NCBI RefSeq assembly: GCF_001695835.1
Contig: NZ_MBSO01000004.1
Span: 62,001 to 126,000, forward strand
Direction: 5' to 3'
From: Ensifer sp. LC11
GTDB lineage: Bacteria; Pseudomonadota; Alphaproteobacteria; Rhizobiales; Rhizobiaceae
Length of the DNA: 64,000 nucleotides
Both the position numbers and the translations under genes were made by a program. Positions 8,698 through 16,776 of this stretch are shown piece after piece (position 1 is the stretch's first letter; each line of letters starts with the position of its first letter). The notes below the pieces were generated by a model. The model saw only the letters and a list, made by a program, of their open reading frames with translations. It was not told the origin of the DNA and ran no database searches.

Positions 8698-10155
8698 CTA
8701 GCGCAGCTTCGCCTTCAGCGAGGCGTCCGGGAAGCAGGTGGCAGCAAGGCCGCTCTTGGCCTGCCAGTCGCCGAGCGAGCGGCGCGTCTTGTAGCCGGGA
8801 AGGCCGTCGACCTTGCCGACGTCGTATCCCTTGGCAACCAGCGCCTTCTGCATCTTGAGCACATCCGAACGCAGCATGTTGCCGACATCGCCCCAGGCAC
8901 CGCGGAAGGCACCCCCGCCTGTCGAGATGCGGTCGGCGAGGTTGCCGATGAAGAGCGCGTAAAGGTCGGAGTTGTTGTACTCCTTGAGCACGTAGAAATT
9001 CGGCGTCACGACGAATTCCGGCCCGTGCCGTCCGGCCGGAACCAGCATCATCGACGACGCCGAAAGCTCATGCGACGGAAACGCCTTGCCGGAAATCCGC
9101 GTGATGCCGTTGTTCGCCCAATCCGACAGCGGACGGGCGAGATCCGGCCCTTCCTGCGCACAGGAAACCCCCTCGGGGATCGACACTTCGAAACCCCAGT
9201 CACGGCCGCGCTGCCAGCCCTTCTTGACGAGATAATTGGCGATCGAGGCCAGGCTGTCGGGAACCGAGTTCCAGATGTCGCGGCGGCCGTCGCCGTCGAA
9301 GTCGACGGCATATTGCAGGAAGCTCGACGGCATGAACTGCGGCTGGCCCATGGCGCCCGCCCAGGAGCCGCGCATCGCCGCCTCATCGACATCGCCGCTG
9401 TCGAGAATGTGCAGCGCCGCGATCAGCTCACGCCGGAAAAGGTCGGGCCGTGTCGACATGAAGGCCTTGGTCGCCAGCACATCGACGACCGGATAGGGGA
9501 TCTTGGCGCGGCCGAAGCCGGATTCGCGGCCCCAGATGGCAACGATGACCGAGGACGGCACACCATAGGTCCGTTCGATCTTCTTCAGGGTCGAGGCATG
9601 GGTGGCAGCAAGGCTGCCTCCAGTCGCAGCAAGGCCCTGCAGGCGCTTCTCCGAGAAGTAGCTGCCGGGCGAAGAAAACTCCGCCTGGCTCTGCTTCTGC
9701 TCCTTCGGCTTCGGGAAGCCGGGCGGCGCCAGATCCGGCAGATCCCAGTTCAGCTTCACACCGGCGAAAGCCGCCTTGAACGAGCCGGCGGAAATGCCCG
9801 CCTTCTGGGCTTCCGGCCAGAGGTCATTTTGAAGCCAGGTGCGGAACTGAGCCTCGACATCCGCCTTGGTGGCGGCGTGGGCGGGAAGGGAGAAGGCGAG
9901 GAAGGCGGCGACGGCTGCGAGGAAGAGAGCGCGTTTGCCCCCCTCTGCCCTGCCGGGCATCTCCCCCACAAGGGGGGAGATTACAAGTGGCTCGCTCCGA
10001 GCACCCACGCAATCGTTGCGTCGATCCAGACGCTCCGGTTGGAGCGAGTGGCCGGCCAAGGATCGATCTCCCCCACAAGGGGGGAGATCCCCGGCAGGGC
10101 AGAGGGGGGTGGCCGCTCGCGCAAGACCGGCTAACAATGAGCGAACAAAACGCAT
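8698..10155 (-). CDS. Lytic murein transglycosylase (MltB-like, SLT_2) with PG-binding domain
   Basis: The enzyme cleaves the MurNAc-GlcNAc bond of peptidoglycan to 1,6-anhydro products in the periplasm. The catalytic domain shows IWGRESGFG with the catalytic glutamate, then MRGSWAGAMGQPQFMPSSF. The C-terminal 60 residues are a PG_binding_1 repeat (DVLKMQKALVAKGYDVGKVDG). With the ATG at 10153-10155 (GAAGGG 6 bases upstream, 10 bp after the recR stop) the product is 485 residues. A 173-bp RIME-like repeat (9938-10110) interrupts the N-terminal export region in frame. Past it is a good signal peptide ending AHA-A. An ATG inside the repeat (9958-9960) would give a 420-residue protein with only that signal peptide; this is the main start-site doubt. 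Confidence 0.88.
   Translation of the reverse strand: MRFVRSLLAGLARAATPLCPAGDLPPCGGDRSLAGHSLQPERLDRRNDCVGARSEPLVISPLVGEMPGRAEGGKRALFLAAVAAFLAFSLPAHAATKADVEAQFRTWLQNDLWPEAQKAGISAGSFKAAFAGVKLNWDLPDLAPPGFPKPKEQKQSQAEFSSPGSYFSEKRLQGLAATGGSLAATHASTLKKIERTYGVPSSVIVAIWGRESGFGRAKIPYPVVDVLATKAFMSTRPDLFRRELIAALHILDSGDVDEAAMRGSWAGAMGQPQFMPSSFLQYAVDFDGDGRRDIWNSVPDSLASIANYLVKKGWQRGRDWGFEVSIPEGVSCAQEGPDLARPLSDWANNGITRISGKAFPSHELSASSMMLVPAGRHGPEFVVTPNFYVLKEYNNSDLYALFIGNLADRISTGGGAFRGAWGDVGNMLRSDVLKMQKALVAKGYDVGKVDGLPGYKTRRSLGDWQAKSGLAATCFPDASLKAKLR
9938..10110. repeat. RIME-like palindromic element within a coding region
   Basis: The 173-bp element starts CCCCCCTCTGCCCTGCCGGG and ends with its reverse complement; inside each end is a hairpin of the form ATCTCCCCC-ACAA-GGGGGGAGAT. 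From memory this matches the rhizobial intergenic mosaic elements (RIME), two large palindromes around a short centre. It lies in the signal-peptide region of the lytic transglycosylase and keeps the frame open. Confidence 0.8.
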
Positions 10156-10165
10156 CGGCATCCCT

Positions 10166-10771
10166 TCAGATCGACGTGCGGGCGCGAAGGGCGGCGGCCA
10201 GCGTGCCTTCGTCGAGATAGTCGAGCTCGCCGCCCACCGGCACGCCATGGGCAAGCCGCGTGATCTTCACCTCCATGCCCTCGAGCTGGTCGGTGATGTA
10301 GTGCGCGGTTGTCTGGCCCTCGACAGTGGCGTTGACGGCGATGATCAGTTCGCGGACGCCGCCATTGGCGACGCGCTGGACGAGCCCCTTGATGTTGAGG
10401 TCGTCGGGGCCGACGCCGTCAAGCGGCGAGAGCGTGCCACCGAGCACGTGGTAAGCTGCGTTCATCGCGCCGGCGCGTTCCAGCGCCCACAGGTCGGACA
10501 CGTCCTCGACGACGATGATCACCGACTGGTCGCGGCGCTCGTCGGCGCAGACGGTGCAGGGATCGATCGTATCGACATTGCCGCAGCAGGAGCAGATCCG
10601 GACCTTGCGGTGCGCCTCGCCCATCGCCTCGGCGAGAGGGCCCAGCAGCTGGTCCTTCTTCTTGACGAGGTGCAGCGCTGCACGCCGGGCCGAGCGCGGC
10701 CCGAGCCCCGGGACTTTCGCCAGGAGCTGGATGAGTTTTTCGATTTCGGGACCGGTGACTCGTTTTGCCAT
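10166..10771 (-). CDS. recR: Recombination protein RecR
   Basis: RecR acts with RecF/RecO to load RecA at single-strand gaps. The 201-residue protein has the N-terminal helix-hairpin-helix ([17 protein letters not shown]), a four-cysteine zinc finger ([16 protein letters not shown], about residues 57-72) and a C-terminal TOPRIM domain ([15 protein letters not shown], then [14 protein letters not shown]). Length equals that of E. coli RecR. It precedes the lytic transglycosylase gene by 10 bp, suggesting co-transcription. In many bacteria recR follows dnaX-ebfC; here a LysE-family gene sits between ebfC and recR. Confidence 0.97.
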   Translation of the reverse strand: MAKRVTGPEIEKLIQLLAKVPGLGPRSARRAALHLVKKKDQLLGPLAEAMGEAHRKVRICSCCGNVDTIDPCTVCADERRDQSVIIVVEDVSDLWALERAGAMNAAYHVLGGTLSPLDGVGPDDLNIKGLVQRVANGGVRELIIAVNATVEGQTTAHYITDQLEGMEVKITRLAHGVPVGGELDYLDEGTLAAALRARTSI

Positions 10772-10846
10772 GCGGCGCTTTTAGCCCATATCGGCCCCGA
10801 ACGGAATCGTCTTCGCGGACCGTCCTGCGATCCGGCGAGACGGTGA

Positions 10847-11458
10847 TCAGCGCGTAGCGATCGCCACGGCGGCACTGGCAATCGTCGCGGCACTCGCCCG
10901 ATTGGCGATGCGCACCGCCCGCCGGCTTTTCAGGAAGGTGCGCGCCCTGGAAGCCATCGCCACCCAGCCGAAATCGACAATCACGAGCACGACCAGCATC
11001 GTCGCCACCAGCTCCATCCAGCCGATGACCGTCACCGAGCGAAGATCGATGATGGACGGCAGCAGCGCCACATAAAACATCATTACCTTGGGATTGCCGA
11101 GAGTGACCGTGATGCCGGCAAAGAACAGTTTCGCGGCCGAGCGTGACTGCGGCAGCTGGTCTGCCGGCATGTCGGGCTCCGCCGTCCACATTTTCCAGGC
11201 GAGATAAAGCAGATAGGCGACACCCAGCCATTTGATCGCGACGAAGAGCAGATGGAAGCTCTCGGCAATGGCGGCAAGGCCGGCGACCGCAAACGAGAGC
11301 CAGATGGCCTCGCCGATCCAGAGTGCCACCAGGAAAGGCATGACGTCGCGCGCGCCCTTCGCCAGCACGCGGGCGACCAGTGCTGCGACGCTCGGTCCGG
11401 GCGATCCGGCCGCAACCAGCAAGGCACCGGCAAAGACCAGCAGGGATGCGAATGTCAT
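10847..11458 (-). CDS. LysE/RhtB-family amino-acid exporter
   Basis: A 203-residue inner-membrane protein with about six hydrophobic segments. The N-terminal pattern AAGSPGPSVAALVARVLAKG corresponds to the LysE/RhtB signature (usually xxPGPxxxxxxxxxxxxG), and GNPKVMMFYVALLP is the second conserved motif. The family exports amino acids or related metabolites such as homoserine, threonine or lysine; the substrate here cannot be told. A strong GAGGAGG ribosome-binding site lies 6 bases before the ATG. It sits between ebfC and recR but with larger gaps than neighbouring operon genes, so it may have its own promoter. Confidence 0.88.
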   Translation of the reverse strand: MTFASLLVFAGALLVAAGSPGPSVAALVARVLAKGARDVMPFLVALWIGEAIWLSFAVAGLAAIAESFHLLFVAIKWLGVAYLLYLAWKMWTAEPDMPADQLPQSRSAAKLFFAGITVTLGNPKVMMFYVALLPSIIDLRSVTVIGWMELVATMLVVLVIVDFGWVAMASRARTFLKSRRAVRIANRASAATIASAAVAIATR

Positions 11459-11616
11459 GGACAGCCTCCTCTTTGGGGCTGCACCCTAACATGGATCGGT
11501 GACGATGGTAGCGGCGGCGGATCGCCATGCATTCGGGCGAGGCCCGCTCTCTCGCTGATCGCAAGATCGCCGCTCGCGCGTCATCCGGCGGTCCTGACCG
11601 CCGAGGCGGAACAGGA

Positions 11617-11654
11617 ACAGATGCGGGCGGCGTTCGGCCCGCATCCTGTTTTTT
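11617..11654. terminator. Strong hairpin downstream of ebfC with a plus-strand T-run
   Basis: ACAG/ATGCGGGC pairs with GCCCGCAT/CCTGT around 11617-11647, followed on the plus strand by TTTTTT (11649-11654). A second hairpin (CGGCGG/CCGCCG) lies about 30 bp before it. On the minus strand it would end the dnaX-ebfC transcript but without a T-run; the plus-strand form is the better terminator although no plus-strand gene precedes it. Confidence 0.55.
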
Positions 11655-11670
11655 AGACCCCAGGAAAGGA

Positions 11671-11994
11671 TCAGAACGGCAGCTTCATGCCGGGCGGGAT
11701 CGGCAGGCCGGCGGTCAGTTCGCGGGTCTTTTCCGCCTGAACGGCTTCGGCCTTGTCCTTGGCGTCCTTGTGAGCGGCGACGATCAGGTCTTCGAGGATC
11801 TCGACGTCGTCTTCCTTGAAGAGCGAAGGGTCGATCTTCAGGCTCTTGAGGTTGCCCTTGCCGTCGAGGCGAACGGTCACGAGACCGCCACCGGAGGCGC
11901 CATCGACTTCGAGTGCGGCGATCTCCGCCTGCATCTTCTCCATCTTGGCCTGCATTTCCTTGACCTTGCCCATCATCCCCATGATGTCGCGCAT
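11671..11994 (-). CDS. ebfC: YbaB/EbfC nucleoid-associated DNA-binding protein
   Basis: A 107-residue protein of the YbaB/EbfC family, which bind DNA as dimers and are found next to dnaX-recR in many bacteria. The N-terminal coiled-coil helix ([22 protein letters not shown]) and the following sheet with [21 protein letters not shown] match the family tweezers fold. The C-terminal [10 protein letters not shown] is typical. It lies 37 bp downstream of dnaX and is probably co-transcribed with it. Role in recombination or chromosome organisation is inferred from family knowledge. Confidence 0.93.
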   Translation of the reverse strand: MRDIMGMMGKVKEMQAKMEKMQAEIAALEVDGASGGGLVTVRLDGKGNLKSLKIDPSLFKEDDVEILEDLIVAAHKDAKDKAEAVQAEKTRELTAGLPIPPGMKLPF

Positions 11995-12031
11995 CGTCGT
12001 CTCCTGTTCTGCTTAACTGCCCGTCGATCGG

Positions 12032-13900
12032 CTATTCGATATCATCGCCGGGGACGATATCGCCTTCGGCGGATTCGGCTGTGGCCGGAGCCTGGCTCTC
12101 GACCTCTTCTTCGACGGCGCGAATGCGCACGTCGGTGATCTTGGCGCCCGGGAAACGGGCGAGAATGGCGGCGACATCCGGGTCCTGGCGCGCGTCGTTG
12201 ACGCGCTGCTCCTGCGCCCGCTGTTCGGCCTCGATCAGCGTCGGCTCACCGGCCTCACGGCTGAAGCTGACGATCCAGTGGATACCGGTCCACTCCTTGA
12301 GTTTGACCGCCAATTCGCCAAGCAGCGTCTTCGGCGCATCGTCCGACACGTTGACGTCGAGACGACCGGGCTCGATACGCACCAGCCGCAGAAAGCCGCG
12401 CACCAGCGTCTTCAGCTTGATGTCTTTGTTCTTGGCGCAGAGGTCAGCGATGTCGGCGATCGAATTGACCGGCACCGAAGGCTGCGGCCTGGCGGCAGGG
12501 GCTGCCATCGGGCGTTCTTCGATGCGGCCGACGGTGACCGGCTGCGGCGCCGCATCCGGCACGGCGCGCAACATCGTTGCGCCATTGCTCGTCGGGCGCT
12601 GCACCGGCATCGCCTGCGAAGCCTGTGCCGATATCGAGACCGGGGCCGAGGCCTGTACGCCGCCGCCATTGCCTCCACCGGGCGCTGGACGAGCGCCGCC
12701 GCCTTCGTTGCCGGAGAGTTCCAGCAGGCGCCGTGCAGCCTCTTCCGGCGCCGGCAGATGTGCGGCATGCGCCAAACGGATCAGCACCATTTCGGCAGCG
12801 CCCGCCGGGCGCGACGACCCTTCAGCCTCCGGAATGCCCTTCAAGAGCATCTGCCAGATGCGTGACAGGGCGGTGACCGCGATGCTGTCGGCGAAAACGG
12901 CGCCGCGCGTGCGCTCGATCTCGCTCAGAGACTGATCGTTGACCGCCTCCGGCACATATTTCATGCGGGTGACGAGATGGGTGAAATCGGCCAGATCGGT
13001 CAGCACGACGGTCGGATTGGCGCCGGCCTCGTATTGCCCGGTAAATTCCTTGAGAGCGGCGGCGACGTCGCCTTTGACGATATGGTCGAAGAGATCGACG
13101 ATGCGCGCGCGGTCGGCGAGACCCAGCATCGAGCGCACGGTCTCAACTTCGACTGTCCCGCCGCCATGGGCGATCGCCTGGTCGAGCAGCGACAGGCCGT
13201 CACGCGCCGAACCTTCGGCAGCGCGGGCCACCATCGCAAGCGCTTCCGGATCGAAGGAGACGCCTTCCTTGCCGAGGATCGTCGAAAACAGGCCGACGAG
13301 ATCAGACGCGCTGATCCGGCGCAGATCGAAGCGCTGGCAGCGCGAAAGCACGGTGATCGGAACTTTTCGGATTTCGGTGGTGGCGAAGATGAACTTCACA
13401 TGCTCCGGCGGCTCTTCGAGTGTCTTCAACAGGCCGTTGAAGGCCTGGGTCGAGAGCATGTGCACTTCGTCGATGATGTAGACCTTGTAGCGCGCCGATA
13501 CCGGACGGTAGCGCACCTGCTCAATGATCTCGCGGATATCGTCGATACCGGTATGTGAAGCGGCGTCCATCTCGATGACGTCGACATGGCGGCCATCCAT
13601 GATCGCCTGGCAATGCTCGCCGGGAACGCGCAAATCAATCGTCGGCCGGTCAACGTCTGGTGTCTTGTAGTTCAGCGCCCGGGCAAGAATACGGGCGGTG
13701 GTGGTCTTTCCGACCCCGCGCACCCCGGTCAGCATATAGGCCTGGGCGATGCGGCCGGTCTCGAAGGCGTTGGTGAGCGTGCGCACCATCGGCTCCTGTC
13801 CGACCATCAGGTCGGAGAAGTCCTTGGGGCGGTATTTGCGCGCCAGAACACGATAGGCGGCTGGTTTCTCAACGGATGAAATGGACGTGTCGTCGCTCAT
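12032..13900 (-). CDS. dnaX: DNA polymerase III subunits gamma and tau
   Basis: DnaX is the ATPase of the clamp loader and ties the replisome together. The 622-residue protein has Walker A GVRGVGKT near residues 59-66, the DEVH Walker B (IIDEVHMLS), sensor 1 (FIFATTEIRKVP) and the arginine-finger region LSRCQRFDLRR. Of the four cysteines of the usual zinc module only one is kept (GEHCQAI). The C-terminal part has a Pro/Ala-rich linker and a tau-like domain. The ATG at 13898-13900 is chosen because a longer frame would run through the SRP RNA gene. The RNA gene lies 47 bp upstream and ebfC 37 bp downstream. Confidence 0.95.
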   Translation of the reverse strand: MSDDTSISSVEKPAAYRVLARKYRPKDFSDLMVGQEPMVRTLTNAFETGRIAQAYMLTGVRGVGKTTTARILARALNYKTPDVDRPTIDLRVPGEHCQAIMDGRHVDVIEMDAASHTGIDDIREIIEQVRYRPVSARYKVYIIDEVHMLSTQAFNGLLKTLEEPPEHVKFIFATTEIRKVPITVLSRCQRFDLRRISASDLVGLFSTILGKEGVSFDPEALAMVARAAEGSARDGLSLLDQAIAHGGGTVEVETVRSMLGLADRARIVDLFDHIVKGDVAAALKEFTGQYEAGANPTVVLTDLADFTHLVTRMKYVPEAVNDQSLSEIERTRGAVFADSIAVTALSRIWQMLLKGIPEAEGSSRPAGAAEMVLIRLAHAAHLPAPEEAARRLLELSGNEGGGARPAPGGGNGGGVQASAPVSISAQASQAMPVQRPTSNGATMLRAVPDAAPQPVTVGRIEERPMAAPAARPQPSVPVNSIADIADLCAKNKDIKLKTLVRGFLRLVRIEPGRLDVNVSDDAPKTLLGELAVKLKEWTGIHWIVSFSREAGEPTLIEAEQRAQEQRVNDARQDPDVAAILARFPGAKITDVRIRAVEEEVESQAPATAESAEGDIVPGDDIE

Positions 13901-13947
13901 CGACCCTGCCGCTGTTCGAACTCGTGTCCCGACAGGACGGAGAAGGT

Positions 13948-14043
13948 GGGAGGCTGGCACGATGACCCGTGCCGGGCTCGTTAGGGCTGCTTCCTTCCGG
14001 ACCTGACCCGGTTGGCGAGTGGCTCGTCCACCACCAACCTCCC
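13948..14043 (-). ncRNA. ffs: Signal recognition particle RNA, small (4.5S) type
   Basis: The minus strand contains the near-invariant SRP domain IV core GGTCAGGTCCGGAAGGAAGC. The ends pair (GGGAGGTTGG at 14043 with CCAGCCTCCC ending 13948) to give a 96-nt hairpin-like RNA. It lies directly upstream of dnaX, the common alphaproteobacterial arrangement. It guides membrane proteins co-translationally with Ffh. Confidence 0.94.
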
Positions 14044-14049
14044 GGCTTC

Positions 14050-14078
14050 CATATCGGCAATATCGAAAGCAAATGCAA
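14050..14078 (-). promoter_or_regulatory. Promoter of the SRP RNA gene
   Basis: On the minus strand TTGCAT (14078-14073) and GATATG (14055-14050) are 17 bp apart, and the predicted first base, seven after the -10 box, is the G at 14043 that begins the paired RNA end. This agreement supports both calls. Confidence 0.65.
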
Positions 14079-14154
14079 GCCAAGCCGTCAAAAAACTGAT
14101 ATCGATATGCAAAACAAAGCGAATCCGTTGCCTGTGCCCGAGGAGACCTGCTTG

Positions 14155-14556
14155 ATGCCCTTCACCCTCGACGAGCGGCTCGAACGCGACGGCATCCCCA
14201 TTGCCTCGATCGGGCTTTGCCAGATGCGGCTGATGAACGACCGCCGCTGGCCCTGGCTCGTGCTCATTCCGCAGCGTGAAGGAATCTCCGAGATTTTCGA
14301 CCTTTCGCCGCTCGATCAGACGATGCTGACCTTCGAAACCAACATGGCAGCGACCGCTTTGAAGAAAGTCACCGGCGCTGAGAAGATCAACATCGGCGCA
14401 TTGGGCAATATCGTTCGGCAGCTTCATGTGCATATCATCGCCCGCAGCGACGGCGACCCCAACTGGCCGGGACCAGTCTGGGGTTTCGGCAAGTCGGAGC
14501 CGTGGGACGAAAACGAACATCAGACCTTCGCAGCGCGCATTCTGGAAAACCTCTGA
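14155..14556 (+). CDS. HIT-family nucleotide-binding protein
   Basis: HIT proteins hydrolyse or transfer nucleotides, for example from dinucleoside polyphosphates. The 133-residue product contains QLHVHIIARSDGDPNWPGPVWG, which fits the HIT active-site strand but has only two histidines of the usual H-x-H-x-H: the third is isoleucine. This form is, from memory, typical of a rhizobial HIT subgroup, so activity cannot be assumed. The ATG at 14155 has GAGGAG 9 bases upstream; an upstream in-frame ATG (about 14107) is less well placed. The stop is two bases before nudC, so the two genes are probably co-transcribed. Confidence 0.85.
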   Translation: MPFTLDERLERDGIPIASIGLCQMRLMNDRRWPWLVLIPQREGISEIFDLSPLDQTMLTFETNMAATALKKVTGAEKINIGALGNIVRQLHVHIIARSDGDPNWPGPVWGFGKSEPWDENEHQTFAARILENL

Positions 14557-14558
14557 AC

Positions 14559-15539
14559 ATGACGAAATCGATCTTTGACCTTCGTAGTCCGCATCCGGAG
14601 CCAAGCACCCTCGTCGCCTTTTCCGAAAACCATCTGGATCGCCAGTCCGAGCACCGCAAGGACGATTGCGTCGAGTTGGCGCTCAAGCACCCGGGTGCCC
14701 ATTTCCTGACCTTCTCTGGGCCGAAGCTCATCGTCAAACACGACGAGAAGATCATCGACCCGTTGTTTGCCCCTTACGAACTGGACGGGCTGGAGCCGGT
14801 TCTCGACGAGACCATCCTGCTCGGCTACCTGCCCAACGGCGAACCGCGGCTTGCGGTGCCGACCGGCCTGACCGAAGAGACGATCACCGAACCCTTCAAG
14901 ATTGCCGACGGCCGCACACTCTACCGGCAACAGATGCTGCCGGAGGAATTGCTCGGCCAGTTTGCGCAGGCCTCGAGCCTCATCACCTGGAATGCCAGCA
15001 ACCGCTTTTGCGGCCGCTGCGCAGGCCCGATGGAAGGCAAGGCCGGCGGCTACCGCCGGGTCTGCACCGCCTGCGGCCATATGGTCTTCCCACGGACGGA
15101 TCCGGTCGTCATCATGATGACGATCGACCTTGAGCGCGACCTTTGTCTGCTCGGTCGCAGCCCGCATTTTGCGCCGGGCATGTATTCGTGTCTCGCCGGC
15201 TTCGTCGAGCCGGGCGAGACGATCGAAAATGCCGTGCGCCGCGAAACGCACGAGGAGTCCGGCATCCATGTGGGCCGGGTGCGCTATCATGCCTCGCAGC
15301 CCTGGCCGATGCCGCACACGCTGATGATCGGCTGCTATGCCGAGGCGAAATCGACGGTCATCAAGCGCGACGAGCAGGAGCTGGAAGACGTGCGCTGGTT
15401 CACCCGCGAGGAAACGATCGCGATGCTCGAACGCTCGACCGGCGTTGCCGATACCGGCGACGAGCATGTTCCACCGCCGAAGGGCGCGATCGCACACCAA
15501 CTGATGCGCGACTGGCTCGCCTGGGGCGAGCGGGCGTAA
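14559..15539 (+). CDS. nudC: NAD(+) diphosphatase (NADH pyrophosphatase) NudC
   Basis: NudC splits NAD(H) to NMN(H) and AMP and removes NAD caps from RNA. The 326-residue protein has the N-terminal NUDIX-like domain, a zinc ribbon (FCGRCAGPMEGKAGGYRRVCTACG, cysteines spaced C-x2-C and C-x2-C), a full Nudix box (GFVEPGETIENAVRRETHEESG) and the NudC-specific motif SQPWPMPHTLM. All metal-binding residues of the box are present. It follows the HIT gene by two bases; both act on nucleotides, which makes a joint housekeeping role plausible. Confidence 0.95.
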   Translation: MTKSIFDLRSPHPEPSTLVAFSENHLDRQSEHRKDDCVELALKHPGAHFLTFSGPKLIVKHDEKIIDPLFAPYELDGLEPVLDETILLGYLPNGEPRLAVPTGLTEETITEPFKIADGRTLYRQQMLPEELLGQFAQASSLITWNASNRFCGRCAGPMEGKAGGYRRVCTACGHMVFPRTDPVVIMMTIDLERDLCLLGRSPHFAPGMYSCLAGFVEPGETIENAVRRETHEESGIHVGRVRYHASQPWPMPHTLMIGCYAEAKSTVIKRDEQELEDVRWFTREETIAMLERSTGVADTGDEHVPPPKGAIAHQLMRDWLAWGERA

Positions 15540-15560
15540 GCGCGCTGGAGGAGACCGGCC

Positions 15561-16268
15561 TTGTCCCGCTCCGAACGGTTGCTCGATCTTCTGCAGGTGC
15601 TGAGGCGCTACCGCCAGCCGGTGAGCGGCCAGCGGCTTGCAGAAGAGACCGGCGTCAGCCTCCGAACGCTCTACCGCGACATTGCCAGCCTGCAAGCCCA
15701 GGGCGCCCATATCGAGGGCGAACCGGGGCTCGGCTATGTGCTGAAGCCGGGCTTCATGCTGCCACCGATGATGTTTTCAGCCGAGGAGATCGAAGCGCTC
15801 GTGCTCGGCTCACGCTGGGTCTCCAAGCGCACCGATGACGATCTCGCCGGCGCTGCGGCGAATGCACTCGCGAAGATCGCGGCGGTGCTACCCGTCGAGC
15901 TTCGCGAAGAACTTGATAGTTCGACCCTGCTCGTCGGGCCGAGCCCGCCGGCCACCAACGGCATCGATATCGCCGCACTCAGGCGGGCAATCCGCAACGA
16001 ACGCAAGGTCGAACTCGATTACGTGGACAATGACGGCAGCGCGACGCAGCGAACCATCTGGCCCTTTGCCCTCGGTTTCTTCGAAAATGTCCGCATGGTC
16101 ATGGCGTGGTGTGAACTTCGCCTGGATTTCCGCCACTTCCGCGCCGACCGGATGCGGCAGATGACGGTGACCGAGGCGCGGTATCCCCGCCGCCGACAGG
16201 TGCTGATGAAGGATTGGCGTGCGAGCCAGAACATGGCCGCGTCCAATCGACAGACGGTCGGCTCCTGA
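15561..16268 (+). CDS. YafY-type transcriptional regulator (HTH_11 + WYL)
   Basis: A 235-residue regulator. Residues about 5-60 form a helix-turn-helix (LLDLLQVLRRYRQPVSGQRLAEETGVSLRTLYRDIASL). A WYL domain follows, where the usual W-Y-L region reads VELDYVDNDGSATQRTIWPFALGFFENVRMVMAWCELR. The start is a TTG at 15561 with GGAGGAG 7 bases upstream. It is followed by a VOC-family gene on the same strand; such YafY-VOC pairs are common. A perfect CTGACA-N5-TGTCAG palindrome lies between the two and is the likely operator. Ligand unknown. Confidence 0.88.
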   Translation: MSRSERLLDLLQVLRRYRQPVSGQRLAEETGVSLRTLYRDIASLQAQGAHIEGEPGLGYVLKPGFMLPPMMFSAEEIEALVLGSRWVSKRTDDDLAGAAANALAKIAAVLPVELREELDSSTLLVGPSPPATNGIDIAALRRAIRNERKVELDYVDNDGSATQRTIWPFALGFFENVRMVMAWCELRLDFRHFRADRMRQMTVTEARYPRRRQVLMKDWRASQNMAASNRQTVGS

Positions 16269-16286
16269 GGCCGGCCCTGGTCCATG

Positions 16287-16303
16287 CTGACAGAAATTGT
16301 CAG
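16287..16303. promoter_or_regulatory. Putative operator of the YafY/WYL regulator
   Basis: CTGACA-GAAAT-TGTCAG, a perfect 6-bp inverted repeat with 5-bp spacer, lies 44 bp before the VOC start. Position between regulator and partner gene suggests control of the VOC gene. Confidence 0.55.
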
Positions 16304-16346
16304 TGCGCGCGCCTAGCCTGCAACTCCCGCAACAAGGAGGCAGGAC

Positions 16347-16715
16347 ATGGCCAAGGCAAATCTCATCGTACTCTATGTCAAGGACCCGCTGGCAAGCGTC
16401 GGATTCTACCGCAAGATCCTCGAACAGGAACCAACGGTCGAGTATCAGACATTCTCATCCTTTGAGCTGCCCGGCGGCTTCACGCTCGGGCTCTGGGCCG
16501 AACATACGGTCGCGCCGGAGCCGACGGCATCAGGCCATCGCTCGGAACTGGCTTTCATGGTGGAAGACGAGGGCGCGGTGCGCGCACATTATGAGAAATG
16601 GAAGGCGGAAGGCCTGCCGATCTCACAGGAGTTGACCGAGATGGATTTCGGTCCCACCTTCGTCGCGCTCGACCCGGATGATCACCGGTTGCGCGTCTGC
16701 CTTTACGATTCGTGA
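16347..16715 (+). CDS. VOC (glyoxalase/bleomycin-resistance/dioxygenase) superfamily protein
   Basis: A 122-residue protein with the paired beta-alpha-beta-beta-beta pattern of the VOC fold: NLIVLYVKDPLASVGFYRKILEQEP at the N-terminus and FVALDPDDHRLRVCLYD at the C-terminus. Enzymatic role (lyase, antibiotic binding, dioxygenase) cannot be decided; typical metal ligands His and Glu are not obvious in the first strand, where YVKD replaces the usual H. An AAGGAGG ribosome-binding site precedes the ATG. It is likely controlled by the YafY-type regulator upstream through the palindrome at 16287-16303. Confidence 0.85.
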   Translation: MAKANLIVLYVKDPLASVGFYRKILEQEPTVEYQTFSSFELPGGFTLGLWAEHTVAPEPTASGHRSELAFMVEDEGAVRAHYEKWKAEGLPISQELTEMDFGPTFVALDPDDHRLRVCLYDS

Positions 16716-16729
16716 CGGGAAGGCAGAGG

Positions 16730-16765
16730 CGCGCATCCCGCAAGCTTAAAGCGGCGGGATGCGCG
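16730..16765. terminator. Bidirectional hairpin between VOC gene and DUF1127 gene
   Basis: CGCGCATCCCGC (16730-16741) and GCGGGATGCGCG (16754-16765) are exact complements: a 12-bp stem between two convergent stops. No strong T-run on either side. Confidence 0.6.
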
Positions 16766-16776
16766 AATGGCTCGGA

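Noticed and set aside
13901-14083. N-terminal extension of dnaX by 61 codons
   Set aside because: The extension overlaps the SRP RNA gene and reads as non-coding; DnaX proteins begin near the ATG at 13900.
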